Source: Endomychus coccineus | Taxonomy: Eukaryota > Arthropoda > Insecta > Coleoptera > Endomychidae | NCBI GenBank assembly: GCA_958510875.1 | Contig: CAUEHT010000002.1 | Location: forward strand, 682,001-746,000 | DNA length: 64,000 nt | Reading direction: 5' to 3' | Shown here: positions 47,791-62,749 of the stretch, one piece after another | How the letters are laid out: each line of letters opens with the position of its first letter | Position numbering within the stretch: position 1 is the stretch's first letter | Notes under the pieces: generated by a model | The model's database searches: none | Told to the model about the DNA's origin: nothing | Seen by the model: the letters and a program-made list of their open reading frames with translations, nothing else | Program-made: the position numbers and the translations under genes

Positions 47791-48519
47791 GCATTAGCAG
47801 ACAAATTCTTACGAGCAAGAATTATAGTGGAAAAAAATGCAGTCATACAAACAAAAAATTTCATAATAGAAATTGCATACATTCAACTATTCAAATGGAG
47901 TGTGAACGGTATGCTATGGCCAGGCAATTAACCTCTCTCACAACAATGTCTCCCCCATATGAGGGTGCATTAGCAGACAAATTCTTACGAGCAAGAGTTA
48001 TAGTGGGAAAAAATGCAGTGATACAAACAAAAAATTTCATAATAGAACTTTCATACATTCAACTATTCAAATGGAGTGTGGACGGTATGCTACGGCCAGG
48101 CAATCAACCTCTCTCACACCAGTGTCTTCCTCATATAAGGGTGCATTTATTATGAGCAAGAATTATAGTGGGAAAAAGTTGAAGTGATACAAACAAAAAA
48201 TTTCATAATGGAAATTTCATACATTCAACTATATAAATGGAGTGTGGACGGTATGCTACGGTCAGGCAGTGAACCTCTCTCACACCAATGTCTTCACCAT
48301 ATAAGGGTTCATTAGCAGACAAATTCTTATCAGCGAAAATAGTAGTGAGAAAAAGTTGCAGTGATACAAACAAAAAATTTCATAATAGAAATTTCATACA
48401 TTCAACTATTCAAATGCAGTGTAGACGGTATGCTGCGGCCAGGCAATCAACCTCTCTCACACCAATGTCTTGCCCATATGAGAGTGCATTAGCTGACGTA
48501 TTCTTATGAGCTAGAATTA

Positions 48520-51500
48520 TAGTGGGAAAAAGTTGCAGTGATACAAACAAAAAATTTCATAATAGGAATTTCATACATTCAACTATTCAAAAGGAGTGTG
48601 AACGGTATGCTACGGCCAGGCAATCAACCTCTCTCACACGAATGTCTTTCCCATATAAGGATGCATTAGCTGACGTATTCTTATGAGCAAGAATTATAGT
48701 GGGAAAAACTTGCAGTGATACAAACAAAAAATTTCATAATAGAAATTTCATACATTCAACTATTCAAATGGAGTGTGGACGGTATGCTACGGCCAGGCAA
48801 TCAACCTCTCTCACACCAATGTCTTTCCCATATAAGGGTACGTTAGCAGACAGATTCTTATGAGCAAGAATTATAGTGGGAAAAAATGCAGTGATACAAA
48901 CAAAAAATTTCATAATAGAAATTTCATACATTCAACTATTCAAATGGAGTGTGGACTTTATGCTACGGCCAGGCAATCAACCTCTCTCAAACCAATGTCT
49001 TCCCCATATAAAGTTGCATTAGCAGACGAATTCTTATGAGCAAGAATTATAGTGGGAAAAAGTTGCAGTGATACAAATTAAAAATTTCATAATAGAAATT
49101 TCATACATCCCTATTCAAATGGAGAGTGGACGGCTTGCTACGGCCAGGTAATCAACATCTCTCACACCAATGTCTTCCCCATATAAGGGTGCATTAGCAG
49201 ACAAATTCTTATGAGCAAGGATTATAGTGGGAAAAAGTTGCAGTGATACAAACAAAGAATTTCATAATAGAAATTTCATACATTCAAATATTCAAATGGA
49301 GTGTGAACGGTAGGCTACGGCCAGGCAATCAACCTCTCACACCAATCTCTTCATCATATGAGGGTGCATTAGCGGACAAATTCTTACGAGCAAGAATTAT
49401 AGTGGGAAAAAATGCAATGATACAAACAAAAAATTTCATAATAGAAATTTCATACATTCAACTATTCAAATGGAGTGTGGACGGTATGCTACGGCCAGGC
49501 AATTAACCTCTCTCACACCAATGTCTTCCCCAAATGAGAGTGCATCAGCAGACAAATTCTTACGAGCCAGAGTTAAAGTGGTAAAAAATGCAGTGATACA
49601 AACAAAAAATTTCATAATAGAAATTTCATACATTCAACTATTCAAATGGAGTGTGGACGGTATGCGACGGCCAGGCAATCAATCTCTCTCACACCAATGT
49701 CTTCCCCATATAAGGTTGCATTAGCAGACAAATTCTTATCAGCGAAAATCATAGTGGGAAAAAGTTGCAGTGATACAAACAAAAAATTTCATAATAGAAA
49801 TTTCATACATTCAACTATTCAAATAGAGTGTAGACGGTATGCTGCGGCCAGGCAATCAACCTCTCTCACACCAATGTCTTCCCCATATAAGGGTGCATTA
49901 GCAGACGTATTCTTATGAGCAAGAATTATAGTGGGAAAAAGTTACAGTGATACAAACAAAAATTTCATAATAGAAATTTCATACATTCAACTATTCAAAT
50001 GGAGTGTGGACGGTATGCTACGGTCAGGCAGTGAACCTCTCTCACACCAATGTCTTCACCATATAAGCGTGCATTAGCAGACAAATTCTTATCAGCAAAA
50101 ATTATAGTGGGAAAAAGTTGCAGTGATACAAACAAAAAATTTCATAATAGAAATTTCATACATTCAACTATTGAAATGGAGTGTAGACGGTATGCTGCGG
50201 CCAGGCAATCAACCTCTCTCACACCAATGTCTTCTCCATATGAAGGTGCGTTAGCAGACGTATTCTTATGAGCAAGAATTATAGTGGGAAAAACTCACAG
50301 TGATACAAACAAAAAATTTCATAATAGAAATTTCATACATTCAACTGTTCAAATGGAGTGTGGACGGTATGCTACGGGCAGGCAATCAACCTCTCTCAAA
50401 CCAATGTCTTCTCCATATAAGGGTGTATAAGCAGACAAATTCTCATGAGCAAGAATTATAGTGAGAAAAAGTTGCAGTGATACACACACAAAATTTCATA
50501 ATAGAAATTTCATACATTCAACTATTCAAATGGAGTGTGGACGGTATGTTACGGCCAGGCAATCAACCTCTCTCACACCAATGTCTCCTCCATATGAGGG
50601 TGCAGTAGCAGACAAATTCTTATGAGCAAGAATTATAGTGGGAAAAAGTTGAAGTGATACAGCAAAAAAATTTCATAATAGAAATTTCTTACATTCAACT
50701 ATTCAAATGGAGTGTGGATGGTATGCTACGGCCAGGCAATCAACCTCTCTCACACCAATATCTTCCTCATATAGGGTGCATTAGAAGACTTATTCTGATG
50801 AGCAAGAATTATAGTGGGAAGAAGTTGCAGTGATACAAACAAAAAATTCCATAATAGAAACTTCATACATTCAACTATTCAAATGGAATGTGGACGGTAT
50901 GCTACAGCCAGGCAATCAACCTCTCTCACACCAATCTCTTCCCCATATAAGGGTGCATTAGCAGACAAATTCTTGTGAGCAAGAATCATAGTGGGAAAAA
51001 GTTGCAGTGATACACACAAAAAATTTCATAATAGAAATTTCATACATTCAACTATTCAAATGCAGTGTGGAAGGTATGCTACGGCCAGGCAATCAACTTC
51101 TCTCACACCAGTGTCTTCCCCATATAAGCGTGCATTAGCAGACGTATTCTTATGAGCAAGAATCATATTGGGAAAAAGTTGCAGTGATACAAACAAGAAA
51201 TTTCATAATAGAAATTTCATACATTCAACTATTCAAATGGAGTGTGGACTTTATGCTACGGCCAGGCAATCATCCTCTATCAAACCAATGTCTTCCCCAT
51301 ATAAGGTTGCATTAGCAGACAAATTCTTATGAGCAAGAATTATAGTGGGAAAAAGTTGCAGTGATACAAACAAAAAATTTCATAATAGAAATTTCATACA
51401 TTCAACTATTCAAATGGAGTGTGGACGGCATGCTACGGCCAGGCAATCAACCTCTCTCAAACAACTGTCTTCCACATATAAGGGTCCATTAGCAGACAAA

Positions 51501-54500
51501 TTCTTATGAGCAAGGATTATAGTGGGAAAAATTTGCAGTGATACAAACAAAAAATTTCATAATAGAAATTTCATACATTCAACTATTCAAATGGAGTGAA
51601 CGGTAGGCTACGGCCAGGCAATCAACCTCTCACACCAATGTCTTCACCATATGAGGGTGCATTAGCAGACAAATTCTTACGAGCAAGAATTATAGTGGGA
51701 AAAAATGCAGTTATACAAACAAAAAATTTCATAATAGAAATTGCATACATTCAACTATTCAAATGGAGTGTGAACGGTATGCTACGGCCAGGCAATTAAC
51801 CTCTCTCACAACAATGTCTTTCCCATATGAGGGTGCATTAGCTGACAAATTCTTACGAGCAAGAGTTATAGTGAGAAAAAATGCAGTGATACAAACAAAA
51901 AATTTCATAATAGAACTTTCATACATTCAACTATTCAAATGGAGTGTGGACGGTATGCTACGGCCAGGCAATCAACCTCTCTCACACCAGTGTCTTCCTC
52001 ATATAAGGGTGCATTTATTATGAGCAAGAATTATAGTGGGAAAAAGTTGAAGTGATACAAACAAAAAATTTCATAATGGAAATTTCATACATTCAACTAT
52101 ATAAATGGAGTGTGGACGGTATGCTACGCTCAGGCAGTTAACCTCTCATACACCAATGTCTTCACCATATAAGGGTTCATTAGCAGACAAATTCTTATCA
52201 GCGAAAATCGTAGTGGGAAAAAGTTGCAGTGATACAAACAAAAAATTTCATAATAGAAATTTCATACATTCAACTATTCAAATGGAGTGTAGACGTTATG
52301 CTGCGGCCAGGCAATCAACCTCTCTCAAACCAATGTCTTCCTCATATAAGGGTGCATCAGCAGACGTATTCTTATGAGCAAGAATTATAGTGGGAAAAAG
52401 TTACAGTGATACAAACAAAAAATTTCATAATAGAAATGTCATACATTCAACTATTCAAATGGAGTGTGGACGGTATGCTACGGCCGAGCAATCAACTTCT
52501 CTCACACCAATGTCTTTTCCATATGAGGGTGCATTAGCTGACGTATTCTTATGAGCTAGAATTATAGTGGGAAAAAGTTGCAGTGATACAAACAAAAAAT
52601 TTCATAATAGAAATTTCATACATTCAACTATTCAGATGGAGTGTGAACGGTATGCTACGGCCAGACAATCAACCTCCCTCACACCAATGTTTTCCCCATA
52701 TGAGAGTACATTAGCAGACAAATTCTTTTGAGCAAGAATTATAGTGGGAAAAAGTTGCAGTGATACAAACAAAAAATTTCATAATAGGAATTTCATACAT
52801 TCAACTATTCAAAAGGAGTGTGAACGGTATGCTACGGCCAGGCAATCAACCTCTCTCACACGAATGTCTTTCCCATATAAGGATGCATTAGCTGACGTAT
52901 TCTTATGAGCAAGAATTATAGTGGGAAAAACTTGCAGTGATACAAACAAAAAATTTCATAATAGAAATTTCATACATTCAACTATTCAAATGGAGTGTGG
53001 ACGGTATGCTACGGCCAGGCAATCAACCTCTCTCACACCAATGTCTTTCCCATATAAGGGTACGTTAGCAGACAGATTCTTATGAGCAAGAATTATAGTG
53101 GGAAAAAATGCAGTGATACAAACAAAAAATTTCATAATAGAAATTTCATACATTCAACTATTCAAATGGAGTGTGGACTTTATGCTACGGCCAGGCAATC
53201 AACCTCTCTCAAACCAATGTCTTCCCCATATAAAGTTGCATTAGCAGACGAATTCTTATGAGCAAGAATTATAGTGGGAAAAAGTTGCAGTGATACAAAT
53301 TAAAAATTTCATAATAGAAATTTCATACATCCCTATTCAAATGGAGAGTGGACGGCTTGCTACGGCCAGGTAATCAACATCTCTCACACCAATGTCTTCC
53401 CCATATAAGGGTGCATTAGCAGACAAATTCTTATGAGCAAGGATTATAGTGGGAAAAAGTTGCAGTGATACAAACAAAGAATTTCATAATAGAAATTTCA
53501 TACATTCAAATATTCAAATGGAGTGTGAACGGTAGGCTACGGCCAGGCAATCAACCTCTCACACCAATCTCTTCATCATATGAGGGTGCATTAGCGGACA
53601 AATTCTTACGAGCAAGAATTATAGTGGGAAAAAATGCAATGATACAAACAAAAAATTTCATAATAGAAATTTCATACATTCAACTATTCAAATGGAGTGT
53701 GGACGGTATGCTACGGCCAGGCAATTAACCTCTCTCACACCAATGTCTTCCCCATATGAGAGTGCATTAGCAGACACATTCTTACAAGCCAGAGTTATAG
53801 TGGGAAAAAATGCAGTGATACAAACAAAAAATTTCATAATAGAAATTTCATACATTCAACTATTCAAATGGAGTGTGGACGGTATGCGACGGCCAGGCAA
53901 TCAATCTCTCTCACACCAATGTCTTCCCCATATAAGGTTGCATTAGCAGACAAATTCTTATCTGCGAAAATCATAGTGGGAAAAAGTTGCAGTGATACAA
54001 ACAAAAAATTTCATAATAGAAATTTCATACATTCAACTATTCAAATAGAGTGTAGACGGTATGCTGCGGCCAGGCAATCAACCTCTCTCACACCAATGTC
54101 TTCCCCATATAAGGGTGCATTAGCAGACGTATTCTTATGAGCAAGAATTATAGTGGGAAAAAGTTACAGTGATACAAACAAAAATTTCATAATAGAAATT
54201 TCATACATTCAACTATTCAAATGGAGTGTGGACGGTATGCTACGGTCAGGCAGTGAACCTCTCTCACACCAATGTCTTCACCATATAAGCGTGCATTAGC
54301 AGACAAATTCTTATCAGCGCAAATTATAGTGGGAAAAAGTTGCAGTGATACAAACAAAAAATTTCATAATAGAAATTTCATACATTCAACTATTGAAATC
54401 GAGTGTAGACGGTATGCTGCGGCCAGGCAATCAACCTCTCTCACACCAATGTCTTCTCCATATGAAGGTGCGTTAGCAGACGTATTCTTATGAGCAAGAA

Positions 54501-56964
54501 TTATAGTGGGAAAAACTCACAGTGATACAAACAAAAAATTTCATAATAGAAATTTCATACATTCAACTGTTCAAATGGAGTGTGGACGGTATGCTACGGG
54601 CAGGCAATCAACCTCTCTCAAACCAATGTCTTCTCCATATAAGGGTGTATAAGCAGACATATTCTCATGAGCAAGAATTATAGTGAGAAAAAGTTGCAGT
54701 GATACACACACAAAATTTCATAATAGAAATTTCATACATTCAACTATTCAAATGGAGTGTGGACGGTATGTTACGGCCAGGCAATCAACCTCTCTCACAC
54801 CAATGTCTCCTCCATATGAGGGTGCAGTAGCAGACAAATTCTTATGAGCAAGAATTATAGTGGGAAAAAGTTGAAGTGATACAGCAAAAAAATTTCATAA
54901 TAGAAATTTCTTACATTCAACTATTCAAATGGAGTGTGGATGGTATGCTACGGCCAGGCAATCAACCTCTCTCACACCAATATCTTCCTCATATAAGGGT
55001 GCATTAGAAGACTTATTCTGATGAGCAAGAATTATAGTGGGAAGAAGTTGCAGTGATACAAACAAAAAATTCCATAATAGAAACTTCATACATTCAACTA
55101 TTCAAATGGAATGTGGACGGTATGCTACAGCCAGGCAATCAACCTCTCTCACACCAATCTCTTCCCCATATAAGGGTGCATTAGCAGACAAATTCTTGTG
55201 AGCAAGAATCATAGTGGGAAAAAGTTGCAGTGATACACACAAAAAATTTCATAATAGAAATTTCATACATTCAACTATTCAAATGCAGTGTGGAAGGTAT
55301 GCTACGGCCAGGCAATCAACTTCTCTCACACCAGTGTCTTCCCCATATAAGCGTGCATTAGCAGACGTATTCTTATGAGCAAGAATCATATTGGGAAAAA
55401 GTTGCAGTGATACAAACAAAAAATTTCATAATAGAAATTTCATACATTCAACTATTCAAATGGAGTGTGGACTTTATGCTACGGCCAATCAATCATCCTC
55501 TATCAAACCAATGTCTTCCCCATATAAGGTTGCATTAGCAGACAGATTCTTATGAGCAAGAATTATAGTGAGAAAAAGTTGCAGTGATACAAACAAAAAA
55601 TTTCATAATAGAAATTTCATACATTCAACTATTCAAATGGAGTGTGGACGGCATGCTACGGCCAGGCAATCAACCTCTCTCGAACAACTGTCTTCCACAT
55701 ATAAGGGTCCATTAGCAGACAAATTCTTATGAGCAAGGATTATAGTGGGAAAAATTTGCAGTGATACAAACAAAAAATTTCATAATAGAAATTTCATACA
55801 TTCAACTATTCAAATGGAGTGAACGGTAGGCTACGGCCAGGCAATCAACCTCTCACACCAATGTCTTCACCATATGAGGGTGCATTAGCAGACAAATTCT
55901 TACGAGCAAGAATTATAGTGGGAAAAAATGCAGTTATACAAACAAAAAATTTCATAATAGAAATTGCATACATTCAACTATTCAAATGGAGTGTGAACGG
56001 TATGCTACGGCCAGGCAATTAACCTCTCTCACAACAATGTCTTTCCCATATGAGGGTGCATTAGCTGACAAATTCTTACGAGCAAGAGTTATAGTGAGAA
56101 AAAATGCAGTGATACAAACAAAAAATTTCATAATAGAACTTTCATACATTCAACTATTCAAATGGAGTGTGGACGGTATGCTACGGCCAGGCAATCAACC
56201 TCTCTCACACCAGTGTCTTCCTCATATAAGGGTGCATTTATTATGAGCAAGAATTATAGTGGGAAAAAGTTGAAGTGATACAAACAAAAAATTTCATAAT
56301 GGAAATTTCATACATTCAACTATATAAATGGAGTGTGGACGGTATGCTACGCTCAGGCAGTTAACCTCTCATACACCAATGTCTTCACCATATAAGGGTT
56401 CATTAGCAGACAAATTCTTATCAGCGAAAATCGTAGTGGGAAAAAGTTGCAGTGATACAAACAAAAAATTTCATAATAGAAATTTCATACATTCAACTAT
56501 TCAAATGGAGTGTAGACGTTATGCTGCGGCCAGGCAATCAACCTCTCTCAAACCAATGTCTTCACCATATAAGGGTTCATTAGCAGACAAATTCTTATCA
56601 GCGAAAATCGTAGTGGGAAAAAGTTACAGTGATACAAACAAAAAATTTCATAATAGAAATGTCATACATTCAACTATTCAAATGGAGTGTGGACGGTATG
56701 CTACGGCCAGGCAATCAACTTCTCTCACACCAATGTCTTTTCCATATGAGGGTGCATTAGCTGACGTATTCTTATGAGCTAGAATTATAGTGGGAAAAAG
56801 TTGCAGTGATACAAACAAAAAATTTCATAATAGAAATTTCATACATTCAACTATTCAGATGGAGTGTGAACGGTATGCTACGGCCAGACAATCAACCTCC
56901 CTCACACCAATGTTTTCCCCATATGAGAGTTCATTAGCAGACAAATTCTTTTGAGCAAGAATCA
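48520..56964 (+). repeat. Two tandem ~4222-bp higher-order units (24 monomers)
   Basis: Landmarks 48565, 49243, 49470, 50050 and 51596 recur at 52787, 53465, 53692, 54272 and 55819. The rare variant AAAAGGAGTGTGAACGG marks the start of both units. Confidence 0.85.
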
Positions 56965-59900
56965 TAGTGGGAAAAAGTTGCAGTGATACAAACAAAAAAT
57001 TTCTTAATAGAAATTTCATACATTCAACTATTCAAATGGCCTGTGGACGGCATGCTACGGCCAGGCAATCAACCTCTCTAACACCAATGTCTCCCCCATA
57101 TAAGGGTGCATTAGCAGACAAATTCTTACGAGCAAGAATTAAAGTGGGAAAAAATGCAGTGATACAAACAAAAAATTTTATAATAGAAATTTCATACATT
57201 AAACTATTCAAATGGAGCGTGGACGGTATGCTACGGCCAGGCAATCAACCTCTCTCACACCAATGTCTTCCCCATAGAAGGGTGCATTAGCAGACAAATT
57301 CTTAGGATCGAAAATTATAGTGGGAAAAAATGCAGTAATACAAACAAAAAATTTCATAATAGAAATTTTATACATTCAAATATTCAAATGGAGTGTGGAC
57401 GGTATGCTACGGCCAGGCAATCAACCTCTCTCACACCAATGTCTTCCCCATATAAGGGTGCATTAGCAAACAAATTCTTATGAGCAAGAATTATAGTGGG
57501 AAAAAATGCAGTGATACAAACAAAAAATTCCATAATAGAAATTTCCTACATTCAGATATTCAAATGGAGTGTGGACGGTATGCCACGGCCAGGCAATCAA
57601 AATCTCTCACACCAATGTCTTCCCCATATAAGGGTGCATTAGCAGACAAATTCTTATGAGCGAAAATTATAGTGGGAAAAAGTTGCAGTGATACAAACAA
57701 AAAATTTCATAATAGAAATTTCATACATTCAACTAATCAAATGGAGTGTGGACGGTATGCTACAGTCAGTCAATCAACCTCTCTCACACTTATGTCTTAC
57801 CCATATAAGGGTGCATTAGCAGACAAATTCTTATGAGCGAAAACTATAGTGGGAAAAAGTTGCAGTGATACAAACAAAAAATTTCATAATAGAAATTTCA
57901 TACATTCAACTATTCAAATGGAGTGTGGACGGTATGCTACGGCCAGGCAATCAACCTCTCTCACACCAATGTCTTCAACATATAAGTGTGCATTAGCTGA
58001 CGTATTCTTGCGAGCAAGAATTGTAGTGGGAAAAAGTTGCAGTGATACAAACAAAATATTTCATAATAGAAATTTCATACATTGAACTATTCATATGGAG
58101 TGTGGACGGTATGCTACGGCCAGGCAATCAACCTCTCTCACACCAATGTCTTCCCCATATAAGGGTGCATTAGCAGACAAATTCTGATGAGCAAGAATTA
58201 TAGTGGGAAAAAATGCAGTGATTCAAACAAAAAATTTCATAATAGAAATTTCATACATTCAACTATTCAAATGGAGTGTGGACGGTATGCTACGGCCAGG
58301 CAATCAACCTCTCTCACTCCAATGTCTTCTCCATATAAGGGTGCATTAGCAGACAAATTCTTATGAGCGAAAATTATAGTGGGAAAAAGTTGGAGTGATA
58401 CAAACAAAAAATTTTATAATAGAAATTTCATACATTCAACTATTCAAATGGAATGTGGACGGTATGCTACGGCCTTGCAATCAACCTCTCTCACACCAAT
58501 GTCTTCCCCATATAAGCGTGCATTAGCAGACGTATTCTTATGAGCAAGAATCATATTGGGAGAAAGTTGCAGTGATACAAACAAAAAATTTCATAATAGA
58601 AATTTCATACATTCAATTATTCAAATGGAGTGTGGACGGTATGCTACGGCCAGGCAATCAACCTCTCTCACTCCAATGTCTTCTCCATATAAGGGTGCAT
58701 TAGCAGACAAATTCTTATGAGCGAAAATTATAGTGGGAAAAAGTTGGAGTGATACAAACAAAAAATTTTATAATAGAAATTTCATACATTCAACTATTCA
58801 AATGCAGTGTGGAAGGTATGCTACGGCCAGGCAATCAACTTCTCTCACACCAGTGTCTTCCCCATATAAGCGTGCATTAGCAGACGTATTCTTATGAGCA
58901 AGAATCATATTGGGAAAAAGTTGCAGTGATACAAACAAAAAATTTCATAATAGAAATTTCATACATTCAACTATTCAAATGGAGTGTGGACTTTATGCTA
59001 CGGCCAGGCAATCATCCTCTATCAAACCAATGTCTTCCCCATATAAGGTTGCATTAGCAGACAGATTCTTATGAGCAAGAATTATAGTGGGAAAAAGTTG
59101 CAGTGATACAAACAAAAAATTTCATAATAGAAATTTCATACATTCAACTATTCAAATGGAGTGTGGACGGCATGCTACGGCCAGGCAATCAACCTCTCTC
59201 AAACAACTGTCTTCCACATATAAGGGTCCATTAGCAGACAAATTCTTATGAGCAAGGATTATAGTGGGAAAAATTTGCAGTGATACAAACAAAAAATTTC
59301 ATAATAGAAATTTCATACATTCAACTATTCAAATGGAGTGAACGGTAGGCTACGGCCAGGCAATCAACCTCTCACACCAATGTCTTCACCATATGAGGGT
59401 GCATTAGCAGACAAATTCTTACGAGCAAGAATTATAGTGGGAAAAAATGCAGTTATACAAACAAAAAATTTCATAATAGAAATTGCATACATTCAACTAT
59501 TCAAATGGAGTGTGAACGGTATGCTACGGCCAGGCAATTAACCTCTCTCACAACAATGTCTTTCCCATATGAGGGTGCATTAGCTGACAAATTCTTACGA
59601 GCAAGAGTTATAGTGAGAAAAAATGCAGTGATACAAACAAAAAATTTCATAATAGAACTTTCATACATTCAACTATTCAAATGGAGTGTGGACGGTATGC
59701 TACGGCCAGGCAATCAACCTCTCTCACACCAGTGTCTTCCTCATATAAGGGTGCATTTATTATGAGCAAGAATTATAGTGGGAAAAAGTTGAAGTGATAC
59801 AAACAAAAAATTTCATAATGGAAATTTCATACATTCAACTATATAAATGGAGTGTGGACGGTATGCTACGCTCAGGCAGTTAACCTCTCATACACCAATG

Positions 59901-62035
59901 TCTTCACCATATAAGGGTTCATAAGCAGACAAATTCTTATCAGCGAAAATCGTAGTGGGAAAAAGTTGCAGTGATACAAACAAAAAATTTCATAATAGAA
60001 ATTTCATACATTCAACTATTCAAATGGAGTGTAGACGTTATGCTGCGGCCAGGCAATCAACCTCTCTCAAACCAATGTCTTCACCATATAAGGGTTCATT
60101 AGCAGACAAATTCTTATCAGCGAAAATCGTAGTGGGAAAAAGTTACAGTGATACAAACAAAAAATTTCATAATAGAAATGTCATACATTCAACTATTCAA
60201 ATGGAGTGTGGACGGTATGCTACGGCCAGGCAATCAACTTCTCTCACACCAATGTCTTTTCCATATGAGGGTGCATTAGCTGACGTATTCTTATGAGCTA
60301 GAATTATAGTGGGAAAAAGTTGCAGTGATACAAACAAAAAATTTCATAATAGAAATTTCATACATTCAACTATTCAGATGGAGTGTGAACGGTATGCTAC
60401 GGCCAGACAATCAACCTCCCTCACACCAATGTTTTCCCCATATGAGAGTACATTAGCAGACAAATTCTTTTGAGCAAGAATCATAGTGGGAAAAAGTTGC
60501 AGTGATACAAACAAAAAATTTCTTAATAGAAATTTCATACATTCAACTATTCAAATGGCCTGTGGACGGCATGCTACGGCCAGGCAATCAACCTCTCTAA
60601 CACCAATGTCTCCCCCATATAAGGGTGCATTAGCAGACAAATTCTTACGAGCAAGAATTAAAGTGGGAAAAAATGCAGTGATACAAACAAAAAATTTTAT
60701 AATAGAAATTTCATACATTAAACTATTCAAATGGAGCGTGGACGGTATGCTACGGCCAGGCAATCAACCTCTCTCACACCAATGTCTTCCCCATAGAAGG
60801 GTGCATTAGCAGACAAATTCTTAGGATCGAAAATTATAGTGGGAAAAAATGCAGTAATACAAACAAAAAATTTCATAATAGAAATTTTATACATTCAAAT
60901 ATTCAAATGGAGTGTGGACGGTATGCTACGGCCAGGCAATCAACCTCTCTCACACCAATGTCTTCCCCATATAAGGGTGCATTAGCAAACAAATTCTTAT
61001 GAGCAAGAATTATAGTGGGAAAAAATGCAGTGATACAAACAAAAAATTCCATAATAGAAATTTCCTACATTCAGATATTCAAATGGAGTGTGGACGGTAT
61101 GCCACGGCCAGGCAATCAAAATCTCTCACACCAATGTCTTCCCCATATAAGGGTGCATTAGCAGACAAATTCTTATGAGCGAAAATTATAGTGGGAAAAA
61201 GTTGCAGTGATACAAACAAAAAATTTCATAATAGAAATTTCATACATTCAACTAATCAAATGGAGTGTGGACGGTATGCTACAGTCAGTCAATCAACCTC
61301 TCTCACACTAATGTCTTACCCATATAAGGGTGCATTAGCAGACAAATTCTTATGAGCGAAAACTATAGTGGGAAAAAGTTGCAGTGATACAAACAAAAAA
61401 TTTCATAATAGAAATTTCATACATTCAACTATTCAAATGGAGTGTGGACGGTATGCTACGGCCAGGCAATCAACCTCTCTCACACCAATGTCTTCAACAT
61501 ATAAGTGTGCATTAGCTGACGTATTCTTGCGAGCAAGAATTGTAGTGGGAAAAAGTTGCAGTGATACAAACAAAATATTTCATAATAGAAATTTCATACA
61601 TTGAACTATTCATATGGAGTGTGGACGGTATGCTACGGCCAGGCAATCAACCTCTCTCACACCAATGTCTTCCCCATATAAGGGTGCATTAGCAGACAAA
61701 TTCTGATGAGCAAGAATTATAGTGGGAAAAAATGCAGTGATTCAAACAAAAAATTTCATAATAGAAATTTCATACATTCAACTATTCAAATGGAGTGTGG
61801 ACGGTATGCTACGGCCAGGCAATCAACCTCTCTCACTCCAATGTCTTCTCCATATAAGGGTGCATTAGCAGACAAATTCTTATGAGCGAAAATTATAGTG
61901 GGAAAAAGTTGGAGTGATACAAACAAAAAATTTTATAATAGAAATTTCATACATTCAACTATTCAAATGGAATGTGGACGGTATGCTACGGCCTTGCAAT
62001 CAACCTCTCTCACACCAATGTCTTCCCCATATAAA
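55287..62035 (+). repeat. Two ~3519-bp higher-order units (20 monomers)
   Basis: Landmarks 55287, 55819, 56967 and 57849 recur at 58806, 59338, 60486 and 61368. The unit overlaps the 4222-bp duplication, so the amplifications were nested in time. Confidence 0.85.
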
Positions 62036-62118
62036 GGTGCATTAGCAGACAAATTCTTATGACCCAAAATTATAGTGGAAAAAAGTTGCAGCGATACAAA
62101 CAAAAAATTTCATAACAG

Positions 62119-62256
62119 AAAGTTGATGTGCTGCACCGGTTCTCCCTCAAAATCACCCTTTTTTGCATGTAAATCTCCATAAGGAAATCTAAGGTTCAAA
62201 TTGTCAGAAAACGGTCCATTCCAAGGTCATCCACAATCACGCATGCGCAGTCATAT
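62119..62256. repeat. GCGCATGCGC repeat block at satellite right end
   Basis: Third copy of the block at 10690-10850 and 12784-12945, more diverged. It abuts the last satellite monomer. Confidence 0.75.
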
Positions 62257-62455
62257 CGAAAGGTGTAGGCAGTCTATGGTTCTGGAAGTCTGTGAACTAG
62301 TCATATGTCTATGGTTCCCGAAGTCTGTGAACTAGTCATCTGTCTATGGTTCTTCCTTAACTATGGTTGGGTCAAGTCTGTGAACTAACCATCTGTCTAT
62401 GGATCTTCCTTAACTATGGTCGGGGCAATCTGAAGTCTATGAATTAGGTATCTGA
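62257..62455. repeat. TATGG-rich repeats
   Basis: About four copies of AGTCTGTGAACTAGTCATCT followed by GTCTATGGTTC. Related to 12955-13150. Confidence 0.75.
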
Positions 62456-62680
62456 GTACTCACATTCTACTGAAATGATTTTTCTACACACCGAGATTCG
62501 AACCTGGGAAATAAACTCTAAAGTTAGGCGGCTTAACCGCGAAGGTGGACTTGAACAATTTAATGCACTCCTACTGAAAATGAAATATTTTTCTACACAC
62601 GGGAATCGAACCCGAGAAATGAAATCCAAAGCCAGCTCCTTAACCGCTCAGCTATGGAGGAATTGAGAACAAGCGATTTT
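62456..62680 (-). repeat. Two tRNA-like units
   Basis: Minus-strand cores at about 62484-62550 and 62594-62664. The second keeps an A-box-like TAGCTGAGCGGTTAAGG and a B box GGTTCGATTCCCG with a paired T-stem, but no matching acceptor stem. Confidence 0.65.
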
Positions 62681-62749
62681 AATGTTGTAGATATAACCGC
62701 GGGTATCCGGTCTGAGTGATAAGTGCGAGTATATTGCAGCCTATGTGGT

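Larger units (their letters stand above)
33575..62118 (+). repeat. Satellite DNA array, ~160 head-to-tail monomers of 176-177 bp
   Basis: One continuous array in a single orientation. Landmarks in each monomer are TTCATAATAGAAATTTCATA, ATTCAACTATTCAAATGGAG, GGTATGCTACGGCCAGGCAA, CCAATGTCTTCCCCATATAA, TTAGCAGACAAATTCTTATG and AGTGGGAAAAAGTTGCAGTG. The last block exists as a 177-bp form (AAAAAGTTGCAG) and a 176-bp form (AAAAAATGCAG), which switches the frame and produces many repeated short open frames; I see no reason to think they are genes. The first monomers (33575-33720) are the most diverged. The length is close to a nucleosome repeat, as in many centromeric or heterochromatic satellites. 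Confidence 0.97.

Noticed and set aside
33610..62000. Dozens of repeated 60-150 codon open frames in the satellite
   Set aside because: They recur in two frames depending on 176- or 177-bp monomers, end at the same monomer stop, and have no independent sign of coding.
33575..62118. CRISPR array
   Set aside because: The repeat is the whole 177-bp monomer without unique spacers, in clearly eukaryotic DNA.
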